A stretch of DNA of 40,140 nt from CAYNWK01 sp964400875 (GCA_964400875.1 CAYNWK010000022.1:1-40140), one strand, 5' to 3'; numbered from the stretch's first letter, positions 1 through 6,397 are shown. Program-made: numbers and translations. Notes: generated by a model not told the origin, from the sequence alone.

Positions 1-25
1 AAAGCTGGACACTTTTAGAGGCTAG

Positions 26-415
26 CTAAGGGGGAGGCCTCCGCTAGTTGGGACAACCGGATACGACTCGCCGGATTGGAATCTGCACTGGATTGAGAAC
101 ACACCTTACTACAAGATCCTGTTCGACGGGCAGATCGTCGGCGGGTTGATCCTCTTCGATATGGGCCATAACCATTTCGAAGTCGGCAGAATCTGGATCG
201 ACCCCGATTACCAGAATCGGGGCATCGGTCAAGCCGCGATGCGGGCGATGTTCAGATTGCATCCTGAGGTAAGGTTATGGACCCTGGGCACCCCCTCCTG
301 GGCGGTACGCAACCAACATTTCTACGAGGAATTGGGGTTCATCCAAGTTCGGGAGACAGATATCGATCCAGACTTAGGATGGTCGGGGATCGAATATGAG
401 CTAGTCTGTAGCTGA
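26..415 (+). pseudogene. 5'-truncated GNAT N-acetyltransferase
   Basis: The reading frame is open from the stop at 23-25 to the TGA at 413-415, but it has no convincing start. TTG at 146 would begin in the middle of the fold. The translation is clearly GNAT: a strand reading YYKILFDGQIVGG, then the acetyl-CoA pyrophosphate-binding segment DPDYQNRGIGQAA (R/Q-x-x-G-x-G/A signature), then the late motif FYEELGF. About 40 N-terminal residues expected of the family (first strand and helices) are missing, and all three plus-strand frames are stopped within the first 35 bases. I infer truncation by insertion or rearrangement at the left edge. A GNAT using a non-canonical start is the alternative. 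Substrate unknown. Confidence 0.55.
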
Positions 416-427
416 AGGAGTATTGCA

Positions 428-613
428 ATGGAAAATACTGCCAAAGGATCATTCCCTCGATGGATATTTGGCCTCATCGCCGTCGGTGCGCTGCTGGCTT
501 CGGAAGTCTACATCGGGATCATGTCCATAGAAGGGCTCACGAATATGCGCATGGTTCAGGGGATCGCGTTCGGTTTGCTGGGTCTGATCATATTTTGGGG
601 CGCGACCCATTGA
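428..613 (+). CDS. small two-helix membrane protein
   Basis: A 61-residue protein starting at ATG 428. It has a good ribosome-binding site (GAAGGAG at 414-420, spacing 7) that overlaps the stop of the preceding GNAT remnant, so the two were probably translationally coupled. Two hydrophobic segments are visible, about residues 12-32 (IFGLIAVGALLASEVYIGI) and 41-58 (VQGIAFGLLGLIIFWGA). There is no signal peptidase site and no catalytic motif. I do not recognise the family. The stop codon (611-613) lies inside the -35 box of the next promoter, so the two transcription units abut directly. Confidence 0.6.
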   Translation: MENTAKGSFPRWIFGLIAVGALLASEVYIGIMSIEGLTNMRMVQGIAFGLLGLIIFWGATH

Positions 614-638
614 CAATAGAACCTATGTTCTATATAAT
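610..638 (+). promoter_or_regulatory. consensus sigma70 promoter with LexA/DinR-like operator filling the spacer
   Basis: TTGACA at 610-615 and TATAAT at 633-638 are separated by exactly 17 bp, both boxes perfect. The spacer is almost entirely a perfect dyad, ATAGAAC-CTAT-GTTCTAT (616-633). Its core GAAC-N4-GTTC matches the Gram-positive type SOS box (Bacillus consensus CGAACRNRYGTTYG). A repressor bound here would block RNA polymerase. Predicted start of transcription is about 645, with a 45-nt leader to the ATG at 690. The promoter and dyad are seen directly. LexA as the ligand is inference: no lexA is in the window, and some Chloroflexota (Dehalococcoides) are reported to use other motifs. 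Confidence 0.85.
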
Positions 639-689
639 GAAAAACACAAACTCTCTCAACCCAACGATCAGGAGCATGATCACCCGCCC

Positions 690-1118
690 ATGTCCTTTTG
701 GGAGAACATCTGGCGCCATATCCGGCAAGCCCTGGGAGCCCCCACCGGCGGGGAGCGCCTGTCGTTCGAGCTGGACCAGGAGCTGACCGCCTCGCTGCAA
801 GAGTTCGCCGAGCGCGAGGCACGCGAGACCGAGGAAGTCGCCGCCGACCTGCTGGCCTACGCCCTGGCCCAACGCCAGTCCGCCCAGGAATACCTGCTGC
901 GCTGGCGCGAGCTCTCGCCGCGCGAGCAGCAGGTCGTCGCCCTGACATGCCTGAACTACACCAACCGGCAGATCGCCGCGACCTTGATGATCTCCCCCGA
1001 GACGGTGAAGACCTACGTGCGCCGCGTGCTGCGCAAGTTTGATGTAAATAGCAAAGCGCAGCTGCGCCAGACGCTCTCGGAATGGGATTTCAGCAAGTGG
1101 CCCGAGATGCTGTCGTAA
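690..1118 (+). CDS. LuxR-family regulator with RHH-like N-terminal segment
   Basis: 142 residues. The C-terminal half (about 75-135) is a LuxR/GerE helix-turn-helix: ELSPREQQVVAL, then NRQIAATLMISPETVKTYVRRVLRKF, which are the scaffold and recognition helices. No receiver or PAS domain is present. The N-terminal part contains a strand-helix-helix-like stretch, LSFELDQELTASLQEFAEREA, followed by a helical segment, reminiscent of a ribbon-helix-helix dimeriser. ATG 690 is chosen because GGAG lies at 671-674 and the strong promoter ends just upstream. The ATG at 676 is out of frame. It is the first gene behind the SOS-like promoter and probably regulates, or is co-transcribed with, the RadA-like/PolB genes downstream. 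The target is unknown. Confidence 0.8.
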   Translation: MSFWENIWRHIRQALGAPTGGERLSFELDQELTASLQEFAEREARETEEVAADLLAYALAQRQSAQEYLLRWRELSPREQQVVALTCLNYTNRQIAATLMISPETVKTYVRRVLRKFDVNSKAQLRQTLSEWDFSKWPEMLS

Positions 1119-1239
1119 GCCCGCTCCGGGCGTTGCCAACCCCCCAGATATACCTTCCCACTCCACCATCCAACCCATATGCGTGTCCCCCCTGCGGGGT
1201 ACCCGGCAACTTCACCCCAGGATCACCCCTGGTGGGGAA

Positions 1240-1268
1240 TTGCCTATTTAGCTAACGCGCGCTAAGGT
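1240..1268 (+). promoter_or_regulatory. candidate promoter with GCTAA repeats, apparently leaderless
   Basis: TTGCCT (1240-1245), 17 bp, TAAGGT (1263-1268). The spacer carries the perfect palindrome TTAGCTAA (1248-1255), followed after CGCGC by another GCTAA (1261-1265), giving a direct repeat of GCTAA and an inverted repeat TTAGC-N8-GCTAA. A start about 7 nt after the -10 box would fall on the GTG start codon at 1275, which would make the transcript leaderless. The -10 match is weak. The rest of 1119-1239 shows only a 4-bp C/G hairpin (1189-1199) with no T-run, so read-through from the upstream SOS-like promoter is possible. Confidence 0.4.
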
Positions 1269-1274
1269 AAGAGC

Positions 1275-1874
1275 GTGAAAGCTTTACTGGACCCGCGCCC
1301 TGGAGAATTCCTGCTCGTCGTGGCGCCCCACGCCGGAGGCGCCATGATGACCGAACTGATGGCCCGGCTGGCGCGCGGGGGCCCGCTGCGCGTGCTGGAC
1401 GGGGGCAATCGCTTCCGCGCCCACGAACTGGCCCGCGCCCTGCGCCGCCAGGCGCGCGACCTGTCCTCCGCCCTGAGGCGCGTACAGCTGGCGCGCGCCT
1501 TCACCTGCTACCAGATGGAGACGCTGCTCAAAGAGTCGCTCCCCCTGCCGCAGCCCACGCTGGTGCTGGACATGCTGGCGACGTTCTACGACGAAAGCGT
1601 ACCGGAATGGGAAAGCCAGCGCCTGCTGGACTCCTGCCTGGCGCAGCTGGGGCGCCTGAACCGGCTGGCCCCGGTGGCGGTGAGCGCTCGCCCTGGGCCG
1701 CCGGGCCATACCAGCGGCTACCCGGGCAGCGCCGCGGAGCGCCAGGAAGCCCTGTTCCACGGACGCCTGGCGACGGTGGACCGCCCGCGGCTGCTGGAGG
1801 CCCTGCGCGCCGCCGCCGACCAGGTCTGGACCCTGGACCCACACATCCCCCCGCCGCAGCCGCGCTTGTTTTAA
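1275..1874 (+). CDS. RadA/RecA-superfamily protein with destroyed ATPase site
   Basis: 199 residues, GTG start with AAGG upstream. The order of segments follows the RadA/Rad51 core. Residues 12-27 sit where Walker A belongs but read VVAPHAGGAMMT, with the P-loop GKT replaced by GAM. Residues 40-52 (VLDGGNRFRAHEL) align without gaps to the RadA segment YIDTEGTFRPERL, with the catalytic Glu changed to Gly. Residues 70-85 (VQLARAFTCYQMETLL) match ARAYNSNHQ-type RadA sequence. Residues 95-106 (TLVLDMLATFYD) form a Walker B-like strand. The C-terminal tail is Pro-rich. I infer a Rad51/RadA paralog that no longer hydrolyses ATP and acts as a scaffold, comparable in role to ImuA, the RecA-related partner of bacterial mutasomes. 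It precedes the small helical gene and the PolB gene on the same strand. Confidence 0.7.
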   Translation: MKALLDPRPGEFLLVVAPHAGGAMMTELMARLARGGPLRVLDGGNRFRAHELARALRRQARDLSSALRRVQLARAFTCYQMETLLKESLPLPQPTLVLDMLATFYDESVPEWESQRLLDSCLAQLGRLNRLAPVAVSARPGPPGHTSGYPGSAAERQEALFHGRLATVDRPRLLEALRAAADQVWTLDPHIPPPQPRLF

Positions 1875-1936
1875 GGCGCGGGCCCGGGGGGATGCTCATC
1901 AAGCACGTTATAACGCAGCCAAGGGACGAATGCCTC

Positions 1937-2206
1937 ATGGGACGCACACTACCTTCCATCACCCAGGCCTTCCTGCAAGAGCAGGAGGCCTTCGCCAAGT
2001 TCCGGCGCGCCCTGCGCCGGGGCGACCAGCTGGCGCTGGACGACCTGTTTGCCTCAGCCCACAAGCACCTGGCCGCGGCGGCCTACGCCTCCCACGCGCT
2101 GCCCTTCGAGACCTTCTTGCTGGCCATGCTGCTGGAGGAGCACAAAGAGGTCATGCGCCTGCGCCAGCAGCTCGACGACCTGCTCGCCGGCCGCGGGGGC
2201 GGCTGA
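1937..2206 (+). CDS. small helical protein between RadA-like and PolB genes
   Basis: 89 residues from ATG 1937. An alternative ATG at 1892 (after a G-run) would add 15 residues. AAGGGA at 1921-1926 is a plausible but distant ribosome-binding site. The sequence is almost all alpha-helical and amphipathic: FLQEQEAFAKFRRALRRGD, a central Ala-rich part, then MLLEEHKEVMRLRQQLDDLL, a likely coiled coil at the C-terminus ending in a Gly tail. It has no cysteines, no membrane segment and no known motif. It lies 62 nt after the RadA-like gene and 45 nt before the polymerase. The position suggests a bridging or accessory subunit of the polymerase, which is inference only. Family not recognised. Confidence 0.65.
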   Translation: MGRTLPSITQAFLQEQEAFAKFRRALRRGDQLALDDLFASAHKHLAAAAYASHALPFETFLLAMLLEEHKEVMRLRQQLDDLLAGRGGG

Positions 2207-2251
2207 GCGCGACCGGCGCGAGGATCGTCCCGCGCTGCCGCTACCGCTCCC

Positions 2252-4606
2252 ATGGAACTGACCGGCTGGCTGTTCGACCTGTACCCCGCTCCGGAAGGCG
2301 GGCTGGTAGCCTGGCTGTTGGGCGAGGACGGCGCCCGCCACTGTCTGCGCCAGCCCTTCCCGGTCACCTTTTACGCCGCCGGCCCGGCGGAGCGCCTGCG
2401 CGCTCTGTGGCGCTGGCTGGAGGCTCAGCCCATCCCGGTGCAGCTGGCCCGCGAGGAGCGCCGCGACCTGTTCTGCGAGAACCCGGTCACCGTGCTGGCT
2501 GCCCGGGTGGAGCGGGCCGCTACCCAGCCGCGCCTGTTCCAAAGGGCGGCGCGGGTTTTTCCCGAGCTGAGCTACTACGACGCCGACATCCCGCTCACCC
2601 TGCGCCACGCTGCCGTCCACCGGGTCTTCCCGCTGGCCCGCTGCCGGGTGGCCGCGGACGCCGAGGGGCGCGTCCAGGAGATCGAGCCGCTGGACACACC
2701 CTGGGAGCTGGACCCGGCGCGGCCGCCGCTGAAGACGCTCAGCCTGGCGCCTGACTGCGACCCGGCCCGCGCCGCGCCGCGCGAGTTAAAGGTCGCTTTC
2801 GAGCGCGGCGAATACAACCTCTCCCTGGAACCGGCGCGCGCCCTGATGATCGGCCTGCGCGCCATCCTGCAGCGCCACGACCCCGACCTGCTGGTCACCG
2901 CCTGGGGCGACACCTGGCTGCTGCCCGAGCTGCTGCGCCTGGCGGAGGAAACCGGCCTGTCCCTGCCCCTGAACCGCGACCCATCACGCCCACCGGAGCA
3001 CCGCAAGGAGCGCTCGTATTTCTCCTACGGCCAGGTGATCCACCAGGGGCGCCAGGTGCATCTGTTCGGGCGCTGGCATATCGACCGCTACAACGCCATG
3101 CTGTTCCATGATTACGGCATGGAGGGCATTTTCGAGCTGGCCCGGGTCACCGCGCTGCCCGTACAGACCGTGGCGCGGGTCTCGCCCGGATCGGGCATCT
3201 CCGCCATGCAGATGCTCACCGCGCTGCGCCAGGGGATCCTGGTGCCCTGGCACAAGCAGCAGGCCGAACGACCCAAAACCGCCCTGGACCTGCTGCGCGC
3301 CGACCAGGGCGGCCTGGTCTACCAGCCGGTTATCGGCCTGCACCAGCACGTGGCCGAGATCGACTTCATCTCCATGTACCCCAGCATCATGGTGAAGTTC
3401 AACGTCTCCCCCGAGACGGTGGGCAGCGCCGAACACATCGCCGCGATGGCGGTCGAACTGGGCGACCCGTATGAAAGCGATGAGCCCCAGGGGCTGGTGC
3501 CGGCGACCCTGGAGCCGCTGCTGCAGAAGCGCATCGCCTTAAAGAACCTGCTGGCGACCCTGCCCCGCTGGGACCCGCAGCGCAAGATCTACGCGGCGCA
3601 ATCCTCCGCCCATAAATGGCTGCTGGTGACCTGCTTCGGCTACCTGGGCTACAAAAACGCCCGCTTCGGCCGCATCGAGGCCCACGAGGCGGTCACCGCT
3701 TACGGGCGCGAGGCCTTGCTGCGGGCCAAGGAGGCCGCCGAAGACCTGGGCTGCCGCGTGCTGCACCTGTACGTAGACGGCATGTGGGTGTCCAAGCCGG
3801 GCGCAGCGAAAAAAGAGGACTTCCAGCCGCTGCTCGACGAGATCGCCGCGCGCACCAGCCTGCATGTGGCCATCGACGGGATCTACAACTGGCTGGCCTT
3901 CCTGTCCTCGCGGCAGGACCCGCGCGTGCCGGTGGCCAACCGCTACTTCGGCGCTTTTCAGGACGGCTCGCTCAAGCTGCGCGGCATCGAAGCCCGCCGC
4001 CGGGACACGCCTCCTTTCATCGCCCAGACCCAGCGGGCGATCCTGCGCATCCTGGCAAAGGCTAAAACGCTCGAGGCGGCGGAGAAAAAGCTGCCGGAGA
4101 TCCTGGCGCTGCTGCGGGCGCGCCTGGCCGCACTCCAGGCCGGGCGCTTGCCTCTGGAGAGCTTGCTGGTGGCCCAGAAGCTCAGCCGCACCCTGGACGA
4201 ATACCGTACCCTCTCGCCGGTGGCGCGCGCCGTGGCGCAGCTGGAAGAGGCCGGCAAGTCCGTCAGCCCCGGGGAGCGGGTGCGCTTCCTGTACACGCGC
4301 GGCGAACCGGGCGTGTACGCCTGGAACGCGCCGCCCCCGCCAGTCCCCGCGGTAGTAGATGTGGAGCGCTATACCGAGCTGCTGCTGCGCGCCGCCAGCA
4401 GCGTGCTGGAACCCTTCGGCCTGAGCCGGGGGCGCCTGGACCACTGGCTGTTGAGCAACGCGGCTTACGACGCGCCGCCCGGCCGCCTGCCGCCCGGGGA
4501 GCCTGTTCCGCAGGGCAAGCCCGCCGTCCTGCCCCTGTGGCGCTGCCCGGCACCGGAGGCCGCGGACCTGTTCCAGACCAGGCAGGTCTGGACGATCGGC
4601 GGGTAG
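2252..4606 (+). CDS. family-B DNA polymerase, exonuclease-defective type
   Basis: 784 residues, the usual length of a compact PolB. Polymerase motif A is intact, EIDFISMYPSIM with Asp371. Motif B reads KWLLVTCFGYLGY (455-467), so the usual K-x3-N-S-x-Y-G has V-T for N-S and F for Y. Motif C reads HLYVDGMWV; gapless alignment puts Asp509 on the metal-binding second Asp of DTDS, with the first Asp replaced by Tyr507. The exonuclease half is recognisable but dead: Exo I gives LSLAPD instead of DxE, Exo II (DPDLLVTAWGDTWLLP, 210-225) lacks the N and catalytic D, and Exo III has no Y-x3-D. Known role of the family: DNA synthesis in replication or repair. The inferred role is proofreading-free translesion synthesis with the two preceding gene products. 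No Shine-Dalgarno sequence precedes ATG 2252. Confidence 0.9.
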   Translation: MELTGWLFDLYPAPEGGLVAWLLGEDGARHCLRQPFPVTFYAAGPAERLRALWRWLEAQPIPVQLAREERRDLFCENPVTVLAARVERAATQPRLFQRAARVFPELSYYDADIPLTLRHAAVHRVFPLARCRVAADAEGRVQEIEPLDTPWELDPARPPLKTLSLAPDCDPARAAPRELKVAFERGEYNLSLEPARALMIGLRAILQRHDPDLLVTAWGDTWLLPELLRLAEETGLSLPLNRDPSRPPEHRKERSYFSYGQVIHQGRQVHLFGRWHIDRYNAMLFHDYGMEGIFELARVTALPVQTVARVSPGSGISAMQMLTALRQGILVPWHKQQAERPKTALDLLRADQGGLVYQPVIGLHQHVAEIDFISMYPSIMVKFNVSPETVGSAEHIAAMAVELGDPYESDEPQGLVPATLEPLLQKRIALKNLLATLPRWDPQRKIYAAQSSAHKWLLVTCFGYLGYKNARFGRIEAHEAVTAYGREALLRAKEAAEDLGCRVLHLYVDGMWVSKPGAAKKEDFQPLLDEIAARTSLHVAIDGIYNWLAFLSSRQDPRVPVANRYFGAFQDGSLKLRGIEARRRDTPPFIAQTQRAILRILAKAKTLEAAEKKLPEILALLRARLAALQAGRLPLESLLVAQKLSRTLDEYRTLSPVARAVAQLEEAGKSVSPGERVRFLYTRGEPGVYAWNAPPPPVPAVVDVERYTELLLRAASSVLEPFGLSRGRLDHWLLSNAAYDAPPGRLPPGEPVPQGKPAVLPLWRCPAPEAADLFQTRQVWTIGG

Positions 4607-4656
4607 CGCGGCGGCAGACCTTCAACGCGTCACCGCAGATTAGTGACAAAAATCCA

Positions 4657-4685
4657 TTGACCCGCGAGGCAACGCTGGGTAGAAT
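4657..4685 (+). promoter_or_regulatory. sigma70 promoter of the FmdB gene
   Basis: TTGACC (4657-4662), 17-bp spacer, TAGAAT (4680-4685). The start of transcription is expected near 4692, giving a leader of about 40 nt. It separates the FmdB gene from the polymerase operon upstream, whose stop is at 4606. Confidence 0.7.
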
Positions 4686-4732
4686 CAGATAGTAGCGCGT
4701 TACGCACAGCGAACCAGCCAGGATCAATACTT

Positions 4733-4960
4733 ATGCCGATTTATGAGTACGTTTGTTTGGATTGTTATACCGAGTTCGATGCCCTGCGCCCGATGAAGGA
4801 CGCCGACGAGCCGATCACCTGCCAGAGCTGCCAGGGCGAGCATACCTCGCGCAAGCTCTCGGTTTTCTTCGCCCACAGCAACGGGCGCGTGGTGACCCAA
4901 AGCGCGCCGAGCTGCGCCGGGTGCGCCGGAGGAACCTGCGCAGGCTGCAGGGTGCATTAG
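4733..4960 (+). CDS. FmdB-family zinc-ribbon protein
   Basis: 75 residues beginning MPIYEYVCLDC, the hallmark start of the FmdB (CxxC_CxxC_SSSS) family. Two knuckles, Cys8-x2-Cys11 and Cys30-x2-Cys33, form one zinc ribbon of about 42 residues. The tail is Ser/Cys/Gly-rich (CAGCAGGTCAGC), also typical of the family. The family is named after a putative regulator of formamidase genes, but most members have no proven function and a metal or nucleic-acid binding role is only presumed. The gene is monocistronic with its own promoter and a bidirectional terminator after it. Confidence 0.85.
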   Translation: MPIYEYVCLDCYTEFDALRPMKDADEPITCQSCQGEHTSRKLSVFFAHSNGRVVTQSAPSCAGCAGGTCAGCRVH

Positions 4961-4980
4961 CTTTCCCCTGATAAGAAACA

Positions 4981-5010
4981 AAACGCCGCCTGGAGCACAG
5001 GCGGCGTTTT
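4981..5010. terminator. bidirectional intrinsic terminator
   Basis: A 12-bp perfect stem, AAACGCCGCCTG (4981-4992) with CAGGCGGCGTTT (4998-5009), closes a 5-nt loop GAGCA. T's follow on the plus strand, and A-rich sequence on the left gives T's on the minus strand. It lies between the convergent FmdB and PIN-toxin genes and should stop both transcripts. Confidence 0.9.
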
Positions 5011-5026
5011 CCGTTTACCAGTTTCT

Positions 5027-5470
5027 CTAGGAGATCAGGGCGTCGAGATCTAATTGACCCAAGAAGTGGACGTAAGTCAGCCTATGGAAGTTGTTGGCTA
5101 ACTTGCGATCAGCTGTGACCAAATGGGCGCCTAAGAGGTCCGCTAATGCGGCGAAGACACCATCGTAAACCGTAGTTTCGCACATCTTTGATAATTCCAC
5201 CGCCCTGCTTAATAAGCCAACAGTGGGAGAAAACCACTCGAAACCAAAATCAAACAGACTGCCGATTGCAGCCTGGAGTTGATCGATGGTCAGGTCCTGC
5301 TTATATTTCAATACGTTGGCGAATTCATAGGCGCATAAAGAGGGCACAAACAAAGAAAACTGCCCTCGTAAATAACCGTCCCGCAGTAAAAGTGCTTGAT
5401 CGGCGAGGACTTCCTCCTGGCGAAACCATTTCAGGATCACCGAAGTGTCTATAACCAGAGCGCTCGGCAT
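5027..5470 (-). CDS. PIN-domain toxin (VapC-like)
   Basis: 147 residues with the four acidic PIN positions visible: Asp8 (VIDTSV), Glu49 (AYEFANVL), Asp103 (TVYDGVFAALA) and Asp121 (TADRKLANN). These coordinate Mg/Mn for RNA cleavage in VapC-type toxins. It starts at ATG 5470, 20 nt downstream of the stop of a ribbon-helix-helix gene on the same strand, the standard antitoxin-toxin order. The natural RNA target (tRNA or other) cannot be read from sequence. Full length for the family, no lesions seen. Confidence 0.88.
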   Translation of the reverse strand: MPSALVIDTSVILKWFRQEEVLADQALLLRDGYLRGQFSLFVPSLCAYEFANVLKYKQDLTIDQLQAAIGSLFDFGFEWFSPTVGLLSRAVELSKMCETTVYDGVFAALADLLGAHLVTADRKLANNFHRLTYVHFLGQLDLDALIS

Positions 5471-5490
5471 GGCAAGCCTTCTAAACTATC

Positions 5491-5766
5491 TTAGGAAGCG
5501 CCATGATGCGACTCCCGCCAACGACGCAATTCCGCGGCGCTGTCCTCACCGGCGCCAGGAGAAATACGCGCCAGCGCATCTTGAACCCTCACTGCGGCTT
5601 GAACTACGGGATCTTCTCCAGGAGGGCGCGCCCTTGCCCGCGCGGCTATGTACAGGCGCATCGCTTCACGCAAGAGTTCGCTGCGACTGCGCTGCTCTTC
5701 CGCAGCGATGCGGTCGATCTCCTTTAGAAAATCCTCGGGGAAGGAAACCATTACTTTGGTGGCCAT
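5491..5766 (-). CDS. ribbon-helix-helix antitoxin (CopG/VapB-like)
   Basis: Beginning MATKVMVSFPEDFLKEIDRIAAEEQRS, this is a classic RHH fold: one strand (KVMVSFP), two helices with the RSRSELLREAMRLYI turn, then a variable C-terminal toxin-neutralising part. ATG 5766 is preferred over TTG 5772 because GGGAG lies 6 nt upstream of the ATG. The length is 91 residues from that start. It is expected to bind its own promoter (repeat array at 5775-5804) and to neutralise the PIN toxin encoded immediately downstream. Confidence 0.85.
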   Translation of the reverse strand: MATKVMVSFPEDFLKEIDRIAAEEQRSRSELLREAMRLYIAARARARPPGEDPVVQAAVRVQDALARISPGAGEDSAAELRRWRESHHGAS

Positions 5767-5774
5767 GATCAACT

Positions 5775-5804
5775 CCCATCCTTAGGATATCCTTATTATA
5801 TCCT
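5775..5804 (-). promoter_or_regulatory. promoter/operator array of the first VapBC pair
   Basis: AGGATAT (5784-5790) and ATATCCT (5798-5804) form an inverted repeat. AGGATATCCT (5784-5793) is a perfect palindrome, and a further half-site ATCC lies at 5778 side, giving alternating AGGAT/ATCCT half-sites. On the minus strand the array contains a perfect -10 box TATAAT, while the -35 region is poor. Half-site arrays overlapping the -10 box are usual for autorepression by RHH antitoxins. From 5805 to 5953 I see no gene or motif. Confidence 0.65.
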
Positions 5805-5953
5805 GAAGCAATACCAATGACGAGAGTTGTCGCGTTGAAACGATCAGGCGTGCTTCAGAGATTCGGACCCGTCGAAAGCACTACGATAGCCTCGAACCGC
5901 GATCGGTTGATCAAAAACCCCAAGCGCCGGGATATTACCTGGCTACAGGCTAT

Positions 5954-6397
5954 TTACAGCTCGATAGTGTAATATTCGTTCCGTCCAGAAACGATCAGGT
6001 CCTCCGTGCCCGAATTGTCCTCAGAAGCTTCCTGACTGGAAAACATGGCGTTCCTGAACTGTTCAACGGCTGCCAGGCTTTCATGGGTCGTTTCCATCAC
6101 CACCGTAAAGAACGGCCCGCTGATGTCCGTCAATATCCTCGGTTTCAATGATTTAGCTTGATCCTCTGTCAGACCATTGAGCGATTCTTTGAACGCCGCG
6201 ACCAGCTCGTCCGCTTTACCAATCTTTGCTTGAAAAACCGTCCGGAACAGAACCAACTCGACCTCCTCGAAAAGGGTAGCTGCACTCCACATAGCTTCGC
6301 CCAGGTTGTTCCCAGAACGAACCTCACCAAGTAGAGTCCTCTGAAGTTGATTTAGCAAATCAATCAGGTGGGGCGCCAGTTTTCCGACCTGGCTCAC
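5954..6397 (-). CDS. dimeric alpha/beta-barrel-type protein, unknown role
   Basis: 147 residues, GTG start at 6397 with no strong ribosome-binding site. After an N-terminal helical stretch (LIDLLNQLQRTLLGEV), residues 48-122 look like one ferredoxin-like unit of the ABM/NIPSNAP/DUF1330 type: VELVLFRTVFQAKIGKADEL, then PRILTDISGPFFTVVMETTHESLAAVEQFRN. Such domains dimerise and serve as small monooxygenases or as sensing modules. No catalytic residue can be assigned. The C-terminus is acidic and Ser-rich. It is separated from its neighbours by its own intergenic regions and appears monocistronic. Confidence 0.6.
   Translation of the reverse strand: MSQVGKLAPHLIDLLNQLQRTLLGEVRSGNNLGEAMWSAATLFEEVELVLFRTVFQAKIGKADELVAAFKESLNGLTEDQAKSLKPRILTDISGPFFTVVMETTHESLAAVEQFRNAMFSSQEASEDNSGTEDLIVSGRNEYYTIEL

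Noticed and set aside
630..1178. Long minus-strand open frame opposite the LuxR gene
   Set aside because: Mirror of a GC-rich coding region; no family resemblance and the plus-strand frame is clearly LuxR.
3539..4444. Long minus-strand open frame opposite the polymerase gene
   Set aside because: Shadow of codon bias in the polymerase gene; composition is low-complexity and has no motif.
2252..4606. Family-B polymerase as a catalytically inactivated enzyme because DTDS is missing
   Set aside because: The gapless alignment of RVLHLYVDGMWV with the usual KVIYGDTDSIFV keeps the metal-binding second Asp as Asp509, so inactivation is not shown.
4699..4707. GTTACGCAC in the FmdB leader as a third MITE end
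   Set aside because: Only nine bases match, there is no partner inverted repeat and no palindrome nearby; chance is the simpler explanation.
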